A stretch of 64,000 nucleotides of DNA from Pseudo-nitzschia pungens (GCA_037355855.1 CM074760.1:922501-986500), one strand, 5' to 3'; shown: positions 24,183-35,700, counted from the stretch's first letter. The notes: a model not told the origin generated them from the letters alone. A program made the numbers and translations.

Positions 24183-24769
24183 CTTAGTCAGACAATAGTG
24201 GCTGCGAATTCGATGGATGAATTCAACCGATAATTTGCTGTAACATGCATCTTACTCATGCCACATCCATGACGCATGGTTCTTTCCAAGTTTGAACCAT
24301 TATCCAGGTGTCATGTGTCAATCAGGGAAAATCTTTTGAATCTCGGAGGTAATTACCGGTATGAATCCAAAAAGATTTTCCCAAAAGAACAAGTTCTTCA
24401 GTCGTTCAACCCCGGAAGCATTACTACGAAGTACAGTAACTTACTTCCTAAGGCTTACGCCGATGGCCAAGGACGGAAGCGCACCTTTCCGATAAGTACA
24501 GATATAGCTCCAACTGAAAGTCTCGACGGGATTTTGATCCTGCCGAATATGAACCGATGAAAACTTAGGCAACAGGCAAGAATCAACTCCCAACAATCAA
24601 CAAACTAAGTAACGTGAACATCAGTCATCACTTGGACCAAACAAGGTCAACCACAACCACAACAGCAGCAACAGCAACAGCGACAGGATAGCAGCCAACC
24701 AGTCGACTAGCCTAGTAAAACAACCTAAATCCAAAAAAGTGACATTGATTCCTTGTCTCCCAGCCTGCC
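24183..24769. other. Divergent promoter region
   Basis: Shared upstream region of the glycosyltransferase (-) and THOC3 (+). A CAA/CAG-rich stretch lies at about 24654-24685, probably in the THOC3 5' UTR. Nothing else seen. Confidence 0.45.
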
Positions 24770-26005
24770 ATGTCTTTCACCATGCTGGAATCCTCCGTCG
24801 TGCACGAGTACGCCATCAACAACCGGATCAACGCCCGTAGCGTTTCGTGGAATGCCAGCGGAACGACCCTCGCCATGGCTGGTTCCGATCGCGCAACGAG
24901 GCTCTACAGCATGGCGGATCTCGCGTCCAACGGCGCGTCGTCGAATTCGAATTCCGGTTCCAATTCCAATTCCAATTCCAATTCCAACCCGATGCGGGAA
25001 CTCGCTGTCATCAATGCCCACGGCTCGGGGGTCGATCGGGCCCGGTTTCACTCCACGCAGGACTCGCTGTTGGCCACGTCGTGCGTTGGTGACGGGACCG
25101 TCCGGCTGTGGGATCTGCGAGCGTCGACGTCTGCCAAGGCCGCGGGGAAAATCGATCTGGTGGGGGGAAACAACAGCAGCAGCGGCGGCGGCGGGAGCAA
25201 CGGATCCAACACGGACATTTCCTGGTCTCCCTCTACCAAGGCGAACCTTCTGGCCATTACGGAAAAGAACGGGAACGCGCACGTGATAGACACTCGGAAA
25301 CTGAGCTCTGGTGGTTCTAGCAAAACGCCGTCTGCCGGGGACAAGCACAACATCGCGGGAGCGGCATTCGTGAAGAGTTTTTGCCTGCGACCGAAGATCG
25401 TGGATGCCTGCGTGTTTTCTCCGTCGGGGGATCACCTGGTGGCGGCAACCTCCGAGGAAGGGTACGGGGAACTGACGGTCTGGAACTGGGAAACGACCGG
25501 GGGCGGTGCCGAACACAGCGATGGCAAAAGCAAGAACAAAGACTACGGCATCCACGACACGGCGAGCCAACACTACGTCTATCCCGCCCACACGGGGCCC
25601 ATCTACTCCGTCTGCTTTTCTCCCGACGGCAAAAGGCTGGCCACGGGGGGCGGGGATGCCCTGGTGGGACTCTGGGACGTGGCATCCATGGTCTGCGACG
25701 TTACCATTCCGCGGTGCCACCGCTTCGTCCGGAGCGTCTCGGTTTCGTGCGATTCCGGGGTCGTCGCCACCAGCACGGAGGAACCCTGGATCGATCTCGC
25801 ATCGACCGACACCGGCGACCTCCTCGGCAAGGTGTCTCTGGCGGCCGACTCCAACAGCAGTGCGGGGCGATCCTCGAACCGGAACCTTCCCGGGGCGGAC
25901 GAGATTGCCTTTCACCCCAAGAGCCACCTGTTGGCGTGCGCCCGCTGCGATTCGTTGGTCTGTCCTCCGCTGACCCTTCTCAAGCTGAAGTTTGGTCGGC
26001 AATAA
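24770..26005 (+). CDS. THOC3: THO complex subunit 3 (THOC3/TEX1), WD40 protein
   Basis: 411 residues, single exon. WD40 beta-propeller of the THO/TREX complex, which couples transcription to mRNA export in the nucleus. Repeats visible: NARSVSWNASGTTLAMAGSD, RFHSTQDSLLATSC with VRLWDLR, DISWSPSTKANLLAI, SVCFSPDGKRLATGGGDALV with GLWDV, and RFVRSVSVSCDSGVVATSTE followed by IDLASTDTGD. The order and the DALVGLWDV and E-x-(W/F)-IDLA signatures match THOC3. An Asn/Ser loop (residues about 57-73) is encoded by an AATTCC-type hexanucleotide repeat at 24945-24986; a Gly/Ser loop lies near residue 135. Both are insertions relative to the usual ~350-residue protein. The ATG at 24770 is used; a second ATG lies four codons later. 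Confidence 0.93.
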   Translation: MSFTMLESSVVHEYAINNRINARSVSWNASGTTLAMAGSDRATRLYSMADLASNGASSNSNSGSNSNSNSNSNPMRELAVINAHGSGVDRARFHSTQDSLLATSCVGDGTVRLWDLRASTSAKAAGKIDLVGGNNSSSGGGGSNGSNTDISWSPSTKANLLAITEKNGNAHVIDTRKLSSGGSSKTPSAGDKHNIAGAAFVKSFCLRPKIVDACVFSPSGDHLVAATSEEGYGELTVWNWETTGGGAEHSDGKSKNKDYGIHDTASQHYVYPAHTGPIYSVCFSPDGKRLATGGGDALVGLWDVASMVCDVTIPRCHRFVRSVSVSCDSGVVATSTEEPWIDLASTDTGDLLGKVSLAADSNSSAGRSSNRNLPGADEIAFHPKSHLLACARCDSLVCPPLTLLKLKFGRQ

Positions 26006-26671
26006 TAAAAAGGACGTGCACTACGTGTACTCTAAACGAATGGTTTCTGCATCTCCAGAATATTGATTTGTGCCGTAGGAAAAAGCTATGTTGTAAAAGC
26101 TATGTTGTAAACTATTGCGGCGTACAGTACGTGTGGTTGCAAAAGCCTTGGACAAAATTGAACTACATTGCAAACAGGAGGCAAGGTATGGGAGAACATT
26201 GTGTTGTCTGCTACAAAATTCCTAACAGGTGTCCCCTCGGTTCTACCTTCCATTGTTCTAATTTCTGCGTAAAAATCTTGGCTTTCTTCGTCACAACAAT
26301 AGCTTCCATTATTCATCTATTAGACGTTGCTTCTTGCGATTCAGGACCAAGTCAATCCTTGTCGGATGGTCCTTCGTTGCAGTGTGCCTTGCGACTTCCT
26401 TTACATTCGATTGTTGCTGTACGGTATGTCTTCGGCTCACGGATTCGAAAACGGGACTGCAAACATGCTCCAAACACGAATGCAAGGGAGGAAGTGTCCA
26501 CAAGATCGAAAACTCAAAAATCCAAACGATCAACGAAGGCGGAGTGGAAGATGGCATACGGTCCATGAGACTGGAACGAGGGATCCCACAACCAATCTGC
26601 GTTTCGACACTCAACTACGCGGTGCTCAGACCAGAACAACCGCAAACGTTCCAATCCTGCTCCGAGCAACC
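26006..26671. other. Intergenic
   Basis: 3' flank of THOC3 and upstream region of the small ORF at 26672. The frame of that ORF is open back to about 26327 with other ATGs (for example 26366 and 26426), so a longer product cannot be excluded. A direct repeat of about 15 bases (AAAGCTATGTTGTAA) occurs twice at 26080-26110. Confidence 0.4.
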
Positions 26672-27088
26672 ATGAGCACGCCGCAGAAAACGAAGAAGAA
26701 ATCCGTTGCCCTCCGCGAACGGGACGGCTGCATCGTGCCGGTGCTGACCGGATTCTCGGAGCTCGAGATCCAGCGGCTCCGGGATGCGGCGGTCGAGCTG
26801 CTGGACCTCCCGGACGGAACGCACCTGGTCTATACCAAGCAATACACCGCAGAAGAGCAGCGCAGAAACCTTGGCGGACTCGAGACCGACACCGCCTTTC
26901 ATCCGGGATACGATCTGGTGTCCTTCTTTGTTGCCTTTCCGGAACTGGTGCGGTGGATCGATCTTCGGACCGTCACCGAAATCGCCCCTTTTCTGACCTG
27001 CGAGGAGCTTTCGGTGCTTCGATCCGGGCATTCGGAGCGAGCCGAAGAAGGCGACCCAGAGCTCTCGGCAACCGGGAATCCGATCTGA
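26672..27088 (+). CDS. Small orphan protein
   Basis: 138 residues from ATG 26672. Codon use fits its GC-rich surroundings, and the reading (RDGCIVPVLTGFSELEIQRL, DTAFHPGYDLVSFFVAFPEL) is protein-like, with helical and hydrophobic spacing. No family recognised. It lies 192 bp upstream of the two-exon gene at 27281 on the same strand. I found no splice pair joining them, but it could be an upstream exon of that gene. The start is uncertain. Confidence 0.4.
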   Translation: MSTPQKTKKKSVALRERDGCIVPVLTGFSELEIQRLRDAAVELLDLPDGTHLVYTKQYTAEEQRRNLGGLETDTAFHPGYDLVSFFVAFPELVRWIDLRTVTEIAPFLTCEELSVLRSGHSERAEEGDPELSATGNPI

Positions 27089-27280
27089 TCCAAATGGGTT
27101 GCTACCTCCAGTGTGGTTTGTTTGGTTTTGCCCACGCTGAAAATCTCCACGATCGTGGAATTTTGTGTTTACCGCAATTACTGGGAATCGATATCACGGT
27201 GGCTGCTTTTGGTGGCATGCCCCGTATTAGTAGGGAGAATGAATCGATAGACGGAGCGTCATTGTTTCGAACAACCCTGA

Positions 27281-28623
27281 ATGGGAATACGAAAGTCAAC
27301 ACCGGACAACCTATTACTGTACAAACAGACCGAAAAGAACATGAATCAAATTCTGAAATTATCCACACCCCTGCTCAGGAACGAGAATTGGTAAGTGACA
27401 CATAAATTCATTGGTGAGCGAGCTTTTTGGACGGATTTCTTTCAGCAATCTTGGATCAGTGATTTTTGTTTTCCATTTCAAGTCGTTTCTAACAATTTAC
27501 CCCTTGCGGCAGGCGGATTCGTGAAGCGATCCACTGCAATCGCTCGACGACACCCAAAAAGGCGTCACTTTGGAAATACGTGGCGAAGGATCTGGATCTG
27601 AAGAGGCATTATGAGGGCCTTTTGAAATTATTCCAGAGCGAGGATTTATGGCAAGAAGTGCAAACCATGCTGTACTCGGAGAGAATGTCTTCTTGCCAAT
27701 TCGAAGATGGTACCAATTGTTTCGCGAGAAACATTTATTGTATTCCCGAGGGAGTTGAGGATGGCGATTACGATGGCGATTACGATGGTGATGGCAATGG
27801 CAATGGCAATGGCAATGGCGTCTCCAACGCAGAAACGAGTTTGAACACCAACGACGGAAACGAAACAAAGATTGACTGCATCCGCCACGTCCCGGAGATC
27901 ATGATGCGAGTGTATGCCTATCTATCTCTCGGGGATCGAATCTATAGGCTGTCGCTTGTAGATAGAGGATTTGCGAGCGACAAGCTCCGATCGGGGATTG
28001 TCAGCGCAACGTACGGTAGTGGATTCAATTTGCACCAAGCCTTGCTCGAATTGAAACGCTGGGCGGTAGAGGAGATGCGAAAGGATTTCACCGACGCCGG
28101 CGCGGAGGTTGGAGAACCGATCACGGGACGTGCGACTCGTGCATTGTTTTCATCGAAACAAGACGAATGGCGTCACATGAAACGAAGCGTGAAGATTGCG
28201 CGAATGCTCGATGCTGCCAAATTGACGGATAGCGAGCCTCTCCTATACGTGAGATCCAATCTCAAGAACACACTGGTGGTCCCCGGGAAGAGACGCGAAT
28301 GGATGAGACGGCACGTTGAACAGTTTTTTGGTGGCGATGATTGGGAACCACAACAATGCAAAGAAACGCGAGGGCGGCCAGGGCAATCGTGGTGGACGAG
28401 CATTGCACTTGTGGAAACCTTTCTCCGGCGGTATTTTTTCGATGGCAGAGTCAATCGGTTGGAAAAATTGATGGAGGAGGTTGGCTTTGCGAGAGATTAC
28501 GAACAGTACAAGGAGTGTCAGTTTTGGAGCAGCAACGAGATCGGCACCAACGAAAAGTTGGTGTGGTGTCTCCCCGATCTCTCCCCGGGATGCAATTTGT
28601 TGCTGTCGGGTCCACCCGGATGA
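27281..28623 (+). CDS. Protein of unknown function, possible F-box-like segment
   Basis: Two exons: 27281-27390 and 27513-28623, with an intron of 122 bp (GTAAGT...GGCAG). The phase matches: exon 1 ends with TG and exon 2 begins with G, giving a Trp codon. Product about 406 residues. A Gly/Asn/Asp run (DGDYDGDYDGDGNGNGNG) is encoded by a 27767-27822 repeat. After it, RHVPEIMMRVYAYLSLGDRIYRL looks like an F-box (PxEIMxxVxxYLxxxDxxxL), followed by helical sequence with EWRHMKRSVKIARML. The gene ends GPPG-stop at 28621, and an ATG overlaps that stop (28620) to begin a Cys-rich frame (next entry). The two may be one gene broken by a frame change. Confidence 0.55.
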
Positions 28624-28931
28624 CACCGAAGATGCTGCCGCTGGCACATTTGGTGCCTGGAAAGAACACCGTTTTGCGCCCGTGTAGGAATTGTCACAAA
28701 TTCTGCGAACAAAGCAAAAGCACAGTTGTACGCTGTCGACACGGGCATCAACGACACTTTTGCAATGCCTGCTACGATCGATTGCTGCACGCAGCGCCCG
28801 ATTCTTCCGAGGGCTTCACTGGTTCCGGTGCAAGTACTGGTATCGGTGGTGACTTCCATCTCGTCAAGCTTAGAGGAATGATTTGTGGGCATTGCCGGCG
28901 TATTGATTCGTCGAGAGACAGAAGACGTTGA
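28620..28931 (+). CDS. Cys-rich zinc-binding C-terminal module or separate small ORF
   Basis: 103 residues if started at ATG 28620, which overlaps the preceding stop by two bases. It has CRNCHKFC, then CRHGHQRHFCNAC, then CGHC: paired Cys/His spacing typical of a zinc finger. Tightly overlapping separate genes are unusual in nuclear genomes, so this is more likely the C-terminus of the 27281 protein in another frame (net -1, or two +1 shifts through an intermediate frame that reads DDTEDAAAGTFGAWKEHRF). Ligand and role are unknown. Confidence 0.5.
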   Translation: MTPKMLPLAHLVPGKNTVLRPCRNCHKFCEQSKSTVVRCRHGHQRHFCNACYDRLLHAAPDSSEGFTGSGASTGIGGDFHLVKLRGMICGHCRRIDSSRDRRR

Positions 28932-29326
28932 AACACCCGATAGCAATCTAACTCTGTCTAGTAGTAGTAATTATCAATGAAGAGACTACTATTTCCGCTG
29001 CGCCTGAAACATACCGGTACAGCGGTGCTCTGTAACTTCAGTCGCTGCATCAGCTGGCTCCGGAAAATCAACGGACTCTCTCCAAAAGCATGAATACACG
29101 ACGACAGTCTGTTTGACGTATCTTCCCCGTTGAGATGAATAATAATATTTTCTGCTCATCAGAAATCTCGATTCAATATTCAGTTTCATTCATCCCTCCT
29201 CCAATCGTGACGGATGCGCTCGTTCCGCAAGCCGCTCGTTCCGCAAATAATAGTAATAATAATAATAACAATAATGATCCGCGAACCGCAATTTCCGCGA
29301 GACCCTCCGCCCGATCGCTTCCGCGG
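28932..29326. other. Intergenic, convergent
   Basis: 3' flanks of the zinc ORF (+) and LSM5 (-). Short AAT/ATA-rich tract near 29250-29275. Nothing else seen. Confidence 0.4.
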
Positions 29327-29617
29327 TTACACCGACCGCGCCGCCAGCGAGTCCTCGGGCGGCCCGTTTCCCCCCGGCACCAAAATGGCGATCTGGTTTC
29401 CGTTCAGCAATATCTCGTTGTCGAGGACGGTCTTGGTGAACCTGGACTTGTCGCTGGGGTCGGGCGTGAATTCGGTGGCGTCGTCGAGGACCAGGTTCAC
29501 GTAGTCGTCGAATCCCCGCAGGGTCCCGACGACTTCCTTCGAGCCGCGCATCAGGATCCAGATTTTCGACCCGATGGCCTTGTCGATCAGTTCGAGGGGC
29601 AGGATTCGGGTTGCCAT
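29327..29617 (-). CDS. LSM5: LSM5, U6 snRNA-associated Sm-like protein
   Basis: 96 residues, single exon, ATG 29617. Complete Sm fold: [20 protein letters not shown], then Sm1 [20 protein letters not shown] and Sm2 [15 protein letters not shown]. The LELIDK start and the GFDDYVN motif are LSM5-specific. It is part of the LSM2-8 ring on U6 snRNA and the LSM1-7 ring in mRNA decay. Length matches human LSM5 (91 residues). A CAA/CAG-type repeat (29618-29662) lies immediately upstream, presumably in the 5' UTR. Confidence 0.96.
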   Translation of the reverse strand: MATRILPLELIDKAIGSKIWILMRGSKEVVGTLRGFDDYVNLVLDDATEFTPDPSDKSRFTKTVLDNEILLNGNQIAILVPGGNGPPEDSLAARSV

Positions 29618-30907
29618 TGTTGTTGTTGCTGTTCTGCTGCTGCTGTTGTTGCTGTTGTTGACCTGTCGTGCCGATTGTACTATCTGTCCTTCGTCTGGGA
29701 TTCGGAGGGACGCAAGGATACAATAACCTTACCGTATTGTACCGGTACAACACCCTGGGGATGGAAGTGTTCATTGATCGTGTCCATCGCGAGGGAGTTC
29801 GTGATTCATTTACCAGTAAGGTTACGAGTAACCTTACAGGTAGCAGGTAGGTTGGTTTGGGCTTCCTACTGATACCGGTAGGGGTCTTACCTTCGCCGGA
29901 TGAACTGGGTACGAAGTATTTGCGTCTCGATTCATTCGACCGGGACCCGAACAATTTGTTCTCCATTGTTGCGGAAACCAACAACGACCCATACACCCAC
30001 CTTTACCTAATCTTACCAGCACTAAGATGCAAAAAGCAAGACAAACATAGAGGGAAATGAGGAATGGATCACCTCTCATCCATTGCACGTCTTGGACTGC
30101 TTAGTTTTTATTTTGATTTTGATTTTACCTACTGGCGCGAGTGGTGGTGATTCAGAGGAGGAGTACTACTACTACTAGTAGTACTAGTCCTACAAAGTAT
30201 GAGGAGTAGTCCTTTCTCTTGCTATCCATCTAACAAACAAAGCTGCTGATGAAATCATGCTTCATACATGTATGAAAATCTCGAGGATCAAGAAGGCAGC
30301 ACATGCTAGTATTAGGTCAGCTAGTACTACCTTTGAGTTCTTGATGTACACCAAATATCGTTGAGAATCATGCAGCAACAAATCAGCAGAGTCTCTCACT
30401 GCAAACTGGAATGAGCACATCCCGCATTCGGAAGATCCAACTAGCAAGAAAGGCGGCAGGAAGGAGAGGAAAGAGAAAGTTAAGTTTTGCAAGGGGGAAT
30501 AGTCATGAACAGAAACATGGCTTATATTTCATTCTCAGCATCAATCACGTTCCTTTTGTTCGATTCATTCGACTGTTCAAGATGCTTCGGATCAAGATTT
30601 TGGAATTTGATGAAAGAATGCAACAGAATTCGCGTTTTCACTCTCACCATGGCATCAATCAAGTGTTTCCCGAAGTGAGAAGGATCGAAAACGCAAACCA
30701 AGAAAGACGAGATCAATCAACGCACCGTTTTTGGCATTGCGTCTCGGAACATGGAAATCCGAAACGGCCCGAGCGACCGAGAGGGCGCAATGGACGAACG
30801 CGCTATCGACACCGGCATCGGAGACGTCGCGACGGAGCCCATCGCGCATTACTGGGGGACGGACACGGAGTGATGTCCGAGAACGGTTGCGCGCGATTTT
30901 GTCGCTG
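29618..30907. other. Intergenic between divergent genes
   Basis: No gene supported. It has three copies of the dispersed octamer (29725-29732, 29816-29823, 29830-29837); the last two form an inverted pair six bases apart. A CTAGTA-type tract lies at about 30160-30192. Open frames near 30411-30908 lack a credible product. Confidence 0.45.
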
Positions 30908-32395
30908 ATGGCATCGCCGCTGACGGACGAAGTTGGTTCGACGAAGTCGGTGCTCGCCGGCCTAGCCACGATTGTTGCGGCCGGAACGTCGATCGGTCTG
31001 GCCACTCCCGGAAACCCGGCGCTCTCTCCTCCCTATCGAAGCGTCAGCGCCGCCATCGGATACGTCTACTTTTTGGCCTGGAGGTGAGTGAGTCTCGGAC
31101 GCGCGTCGATGGCTTTGCGAGGGATTGCGGCGCCACCACGGGATCGAACTTTTTCCGCCTTCCTTCCTCACGACGCGTTTTGCGCTCGCCGCTCGGCGAC
31201 GGAACGGAACGGATGGATCGGCCGGCACACCGCAACGAGAACAGCGTGTCGTTTTACCCCCAGGTCGTGTCCAATTTCAAGCGTCGATCCGCGGAGGGGC
31301 TCTCCCCCGATTTCGTGGTCCTCAACGTCATCGGATTCGCCTGCTACACGGCCTACAACGCTTCCTTCTTTTGGAACGGCACCATCCGGGACGACTACAA
31401 GAAACGATTCGGCCCGGACGCCGAGATCACGGTCCAATCGAACGACGTCGCCTTCGCCATCCACGCGCTGGTCCTGTCGTTCGTGACGTTTTGCCAGATA
31501 GTCTGCTACGGCACCGGGACTCGGGATGCGGCGCGGTTGTCCGAGCCCGCGCTCGCGGTCATTGCCGGCATCGCTTCCGTGTGCGTTCTGTATCCGTTGC
31601 TGGTGGTTTTCGACCGGCAGCGGCGGGAGCAACGACAGCGGCCGTCCGGATTCGTTTCGCGGCAGCGACAACGACAACGACAACGACGATGGCCTTGGGA
31701 AGATTCAATTGGCTCGATTTCCTCTACGTTTTGAGCTACGTCAAGATCTTCATCAGTCTCGTCAAGTACGTCCCGCAGGTTCTGTTGAACGCGCGACGAA
31801 AATCGACCGTCGGTTGGAGCATCTGGAACATATTGCTCGACTTTACGGGGGGCACGCTGAGCGATCTGCAGGTGAGTGAGTGAGCGCGGCGTCCGACACT
31901 GAGATGCAACGCCTCGTTGCAAGCATACCGGATCCCGACACATTTTTCGTCCGATGGGCGAGCGCCTCGTTCTCGATCGCGCCGAAACAACGTGACTCAC
32001 AAACGGATTCCATCCTCCTGGTTCGCTGCACCGGCGCTCGCATCGGCGGCGGAATTCTCGTTTTTTTTGGCCGCATCGACGAACGCGACACGAATTTCCA
32101 GCTGGCGCTCGATTGCGCCAACCTGGAGGACTTCTCGGGCGTCACCCGCAACAAAGCCAAGCTGGCGCTGGGCTCGCTTTCCATCGCGTTCGACGTCGTT
32201 TTCTTGGTCCAACACTATTGGCTCTACGCGAGTCCCCGGGACGACGCGCCGCGAACGGATCAAACCGAACCGCTCTTGCCGCCCGGATCGGAACCCGGGG
32301 AAGCCCGCGAGGAAGCGTCCGCCGCGGGATCGGGATCGGCATCTGGGGAGGACGAAGGAGAGGCGACGGCGCCACCGGAAACCATTTTCGTGTAG
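30908..32395 (+). CDS. CTNS: Cystinosin-like lysosomal cystine transporter
   Basis: PQ-loop transporter exporting cystine from lysosome or vacuole with protons. Exons are 30908-31083, 31245-31871 and 32102-32395, with introns of 161 and 230 bp (both GTGAGT donors). The first splice rebuilds SVSFYPQV, the first PQ loop. The second PQ loop is VKYVPQVLLN. Other landmarks: GYVYFLAW, LSPDFVVLNVIGFACYTAYN, SNDVAFAIHAL, STVGWSIWNILLDFTGGTLS and SIAFDVVFLVQHYWLY. Within exon 2, the frame must change between about 31590 and 31690: net -1, or two +1 with an intermediate Asn/Asp-rich loop. This region contains a CAACGA-type repeat. Length about 364-365. ATG 30908 is the only in-frame Met before the first helix. 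The C-terminus is acidic. Confidence 0.88.
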
Positions 32396-32718
32396 AGCAT
32401 CGAGACGGGAATAATTATTGGTTCGGTTCGAACGAAAAGTGGGTTGCTGTTGGGGTACGGTACCGGCACGTGCGTACCAAACGGAACGCGTTTCACGTTC
32501 CTTTGGTCGTTGTGGCAAAAGCGTCGGCTAGTTGAGGTGTGCGTCGAGTGACAGTCATTCGATTCCATTAATGAAAAGATGTTTCTATTGTTATTGTGAG
32601 TGTGTGTGTGTGCCGTTAACGTATTATACTGCGATGGTTGTGAATCTCAGCAACGCGGTCGCAAAGCTGGTACATGCTGTTGTTGTTCTTGTTTCTGTTC
32701 TTGTCTGTGTTTCTGTTG
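32396..32718. other. Short convergent gap
   Basis: 3' flanks of cystinosin (+) and RFC1 (-). A GT-rich stretch lies at 32597-32612. No gene seen. Confidence 0.45.
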
Positions 32719-35700
32719 CTACTTGGACTTCTTTTTTTTGGGAGCAGCCTTTTTCCGGCCCTTCTTTTTGAATTGGGCCTTCAGTTTTGCCAGCTCCTTC
32801 TCCTCGTCGATTTCGTCCTCGGATTCTTGGTCGTCGCTGTCGCCGAATCCTTCCTCGTCCTCGTCCGCGATTTCCTTCCTTCCCCTCTTCTTCGGACCGG
32901 CGCTCCCGCCGCCTCCCTGCTCCCGGACCAGGGCCTGGCTCTTGTGAACGCCCGCGTTGTACTGCCGGGTAAAGGCCGCCTTGGCCTTGCTGTCCATGTC
33001 GTCGAAGGAAAAGTCCTTCTTGCCCAGGACCAGCGCGTCCAGTTTCTCGACCACGTCGTCCCGGCTCAGGCCGTAGTCGTCCATCAGGTCGATCGCTTCC
33101 TTGTTGGATTCCGCGTCGGCCCGTTTGAGGAGCCCCAGGATGCGATCGCGCATCACTGGAACGTACGTCTGCCGCAATTCTTGGGCGTTGGCCGATACCT
33201 TGTAGTTCATGTGGTGGTGGAGCTCGCTTCAGGAGCCGGTAGTTTTTTGACGCGCTCGAGTTCTTGCCCATCCAGGCGGTGAATTCCGGATATCCCCCCA
33301 GAAATCCGCCGGTTTCCCCCCCGGCGTGGTATCCGGTTTTCACCGCGAGCACGGCCGTCGTGGGCAGCAGGCTCCAGTTGAGATCACCGCCCCGAATCTG
33401 GCTCTCGACGAGGTCGTAGTCGGACATGGATTCGGCGGCCTTGTGGAATCGTTCCAGCAATTGTGCCTCGGCCTCGTCGTCTCCCTTGATTCTCTGGTAT
33501 TGGCTGTTGGTCACCCTGGGATAGTTTTGCTGGACGATCAACCCCGTAAAGCTGTAGTCGACAAAAAAGGCGTCGCTTCGTTTGTAAAAGCTGTCCAGCC
33601 TGGCCTTGGTTTCGGCCTTGTCTAGATCCCTGGGCCCCTCCACGATCAATTTGGCGGCGTCGAACAGACTCACCCGCAGCATTTCGTCCTTGTGGATGGA
33701 TTTTCCCCGGTCCTTGAGTTTCTTGTAGGTGAGCGCGTTGTTGTCGCCACCGCCCCCGGCGTCCTTCTTCTGGGCCCACATCTGCAACAGATTCAGGACC
33801 TGGCGCACGTCGTTTCCGCACGACTCGGCAATCGCCTCGGCGGCGTTTCGTTCCACCGTGAGGCCCTCCATCTCGGCGATCCGGATGGCCCGGTTGGCCA
33901 GCGAGTTTTTGGTGGGCCGCGAATACCTGAGGTCCATGCAATAGGGCAGGAGGCTCTTGATTTTTTGCGATTGGCGGTCGTTGCAGATGCAAATGATGGG
34001 AGTTCCGGGACTTTTTGATCATCTGGATGAGTTCCGATATACCGCTGCGATCTCCACCGCCCATCCCGTCGACCTCGTCCATGATGATGCATCGTTTCTG
34101 GACCGTGGGTTTCTTCTTCTTGGTGCCGCTGGCTTTGGCGTTGCCGAAGGAAATTCCCTGCGATCCCGTCAGGTCCCCCATGAACTGGAGCGCCTTTTTG
34201 GATCGCGCATCGGATGCGTTGTATTCCAAGACGTCTCTTCCGTCTTCCTTGGCTACCAGAGTGGCGGTGGTGGTTTCTACAACGCAACGCGCAACGCGCA
34301 AACACGAGAGGAAAAGAGAGAGAAAACACAAAACACGGAGTTCCGGTTGGTGAGCGCAATCCGTTCGAGAGCGACGATCGACCGAGCACTTGCGGCGGGG
34401 TGATTGCGGGTGCGGTGCGGTGCGGTGCGGTGCAGGAAATGAATGAATGAATGAAGGAAGGAAGGAATCCGGTTCGCTACTTACTTCCGATGCCCGGTGG
34501 ACCCGAGAGCAGCGCCGCCTTGTGCGGTCCCTTCGGATTGCTAAAGGCCTTGTCGAGGGCCCTTGGGTTGTTGAAGGTTTTTTCCCACGTCCGCAGCCAG
34601 CTTCTGGAGCTTCTTGACGCTGGTCTGGTTTCCCAGTATCTCGCGGGTGCTGGTGGGTTTGTGCCGATCGACCCACAGCGTGTTCGTGTTGGCGCATTGC
34701 GTTCCGCCGCCATCGCGCTTTGCGGCGGCCGACGGCCGCGCCGGAGCGGAGCTCGCGTAGGGATTCGACGCCGGGGCTTTCTTGGCGTAGGGATTGGAAG
34801 GTGCCTTCTTGGCGTAGGGGTTGGACACGGGTCCTTTCTTGGCGTAGGGATTCGCCGCCACCGGTCCTTTCCTGGCGTAGGGATTGGCCACCGCGGCCGG
34901 TTTGGATCCCTTCGCCGCCTTCGGTTTGGAATTGTCATCGTCACCATCATCAGTCATCATTGTTGTGGTTGCGGTTGTGGTTTTTGTTGCTGTGGCTGTG
35001 GCTTTTGTGGTTGTTTGGGTCGATGCCCCGCTGCCGCATGGCCTTGTCGTGGTAAAAATGGCACAGCCCGTAGAGCTGTTTTTCTCCCATGACGATCCTG
35101 ACCTTTCCGTCGGCAAAACTCGTGGCCTTTTTGTACTTGGACCCCTCTCTGTAGTCGCGGCCGTCTTCCAAGACCGGCCCGACCACCAGATAGTTGGTCT
35201 TGCCGCTCACGGCCGTCGTGACGCGGCCCCCGAGCGTCTTGACGAGGTCGATGGCGTCTTCCCTGGAAAGATTGTCCATGACGCCCGTAAAGACAAAGGT
35301 CGGCCCGGCCATGCACTCGTGCGCCCGGATGGCATCCGCGTCGAAGGAGTCGCGCTCCATGCCCGGATTCGGTTCGCAGAGAACGATTTCCGGTTTCGTG
35401 GGTCTGGAGGACTTTGCCTTGGATGGGGATTTCTTGGCCCGGGCCGAAGGGGTCGTCGATGTCGATGTCGATGTCGATGCCGATGCCGACGCTGATGTCG
35501 TCGGAGTGGCGGAAGCCCGGCTTCGCTTCGCGGAAGGAGGCGGCGTCCGGGGAGCCGCGGGTTTGGAAGGGGAGGCTCTCGTCGATCCTCTGCGTTGGCT
35601 CCTTCGTTTGATTACGGTTTTGTCGACCTCGTCGTCGCTTTCGTGCATCGCAAAGTCGGCGTCTCCGTCGTTGCCATTGTTGTAATCATTGTAATCATCA

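Noticed and set aside
25381..26568. A 395-codon open frame overlapping the end of THOC3
   Set aside because: It overlaps the WD40 coding region in another frame, is Arg/Gly-rich, and has no domain.
31579..31666. A small intron explaining the cystinosin frame break
   Set aside because: All candidate GT and AG positions in the interval give the wrong phase for the frames seen on each side.
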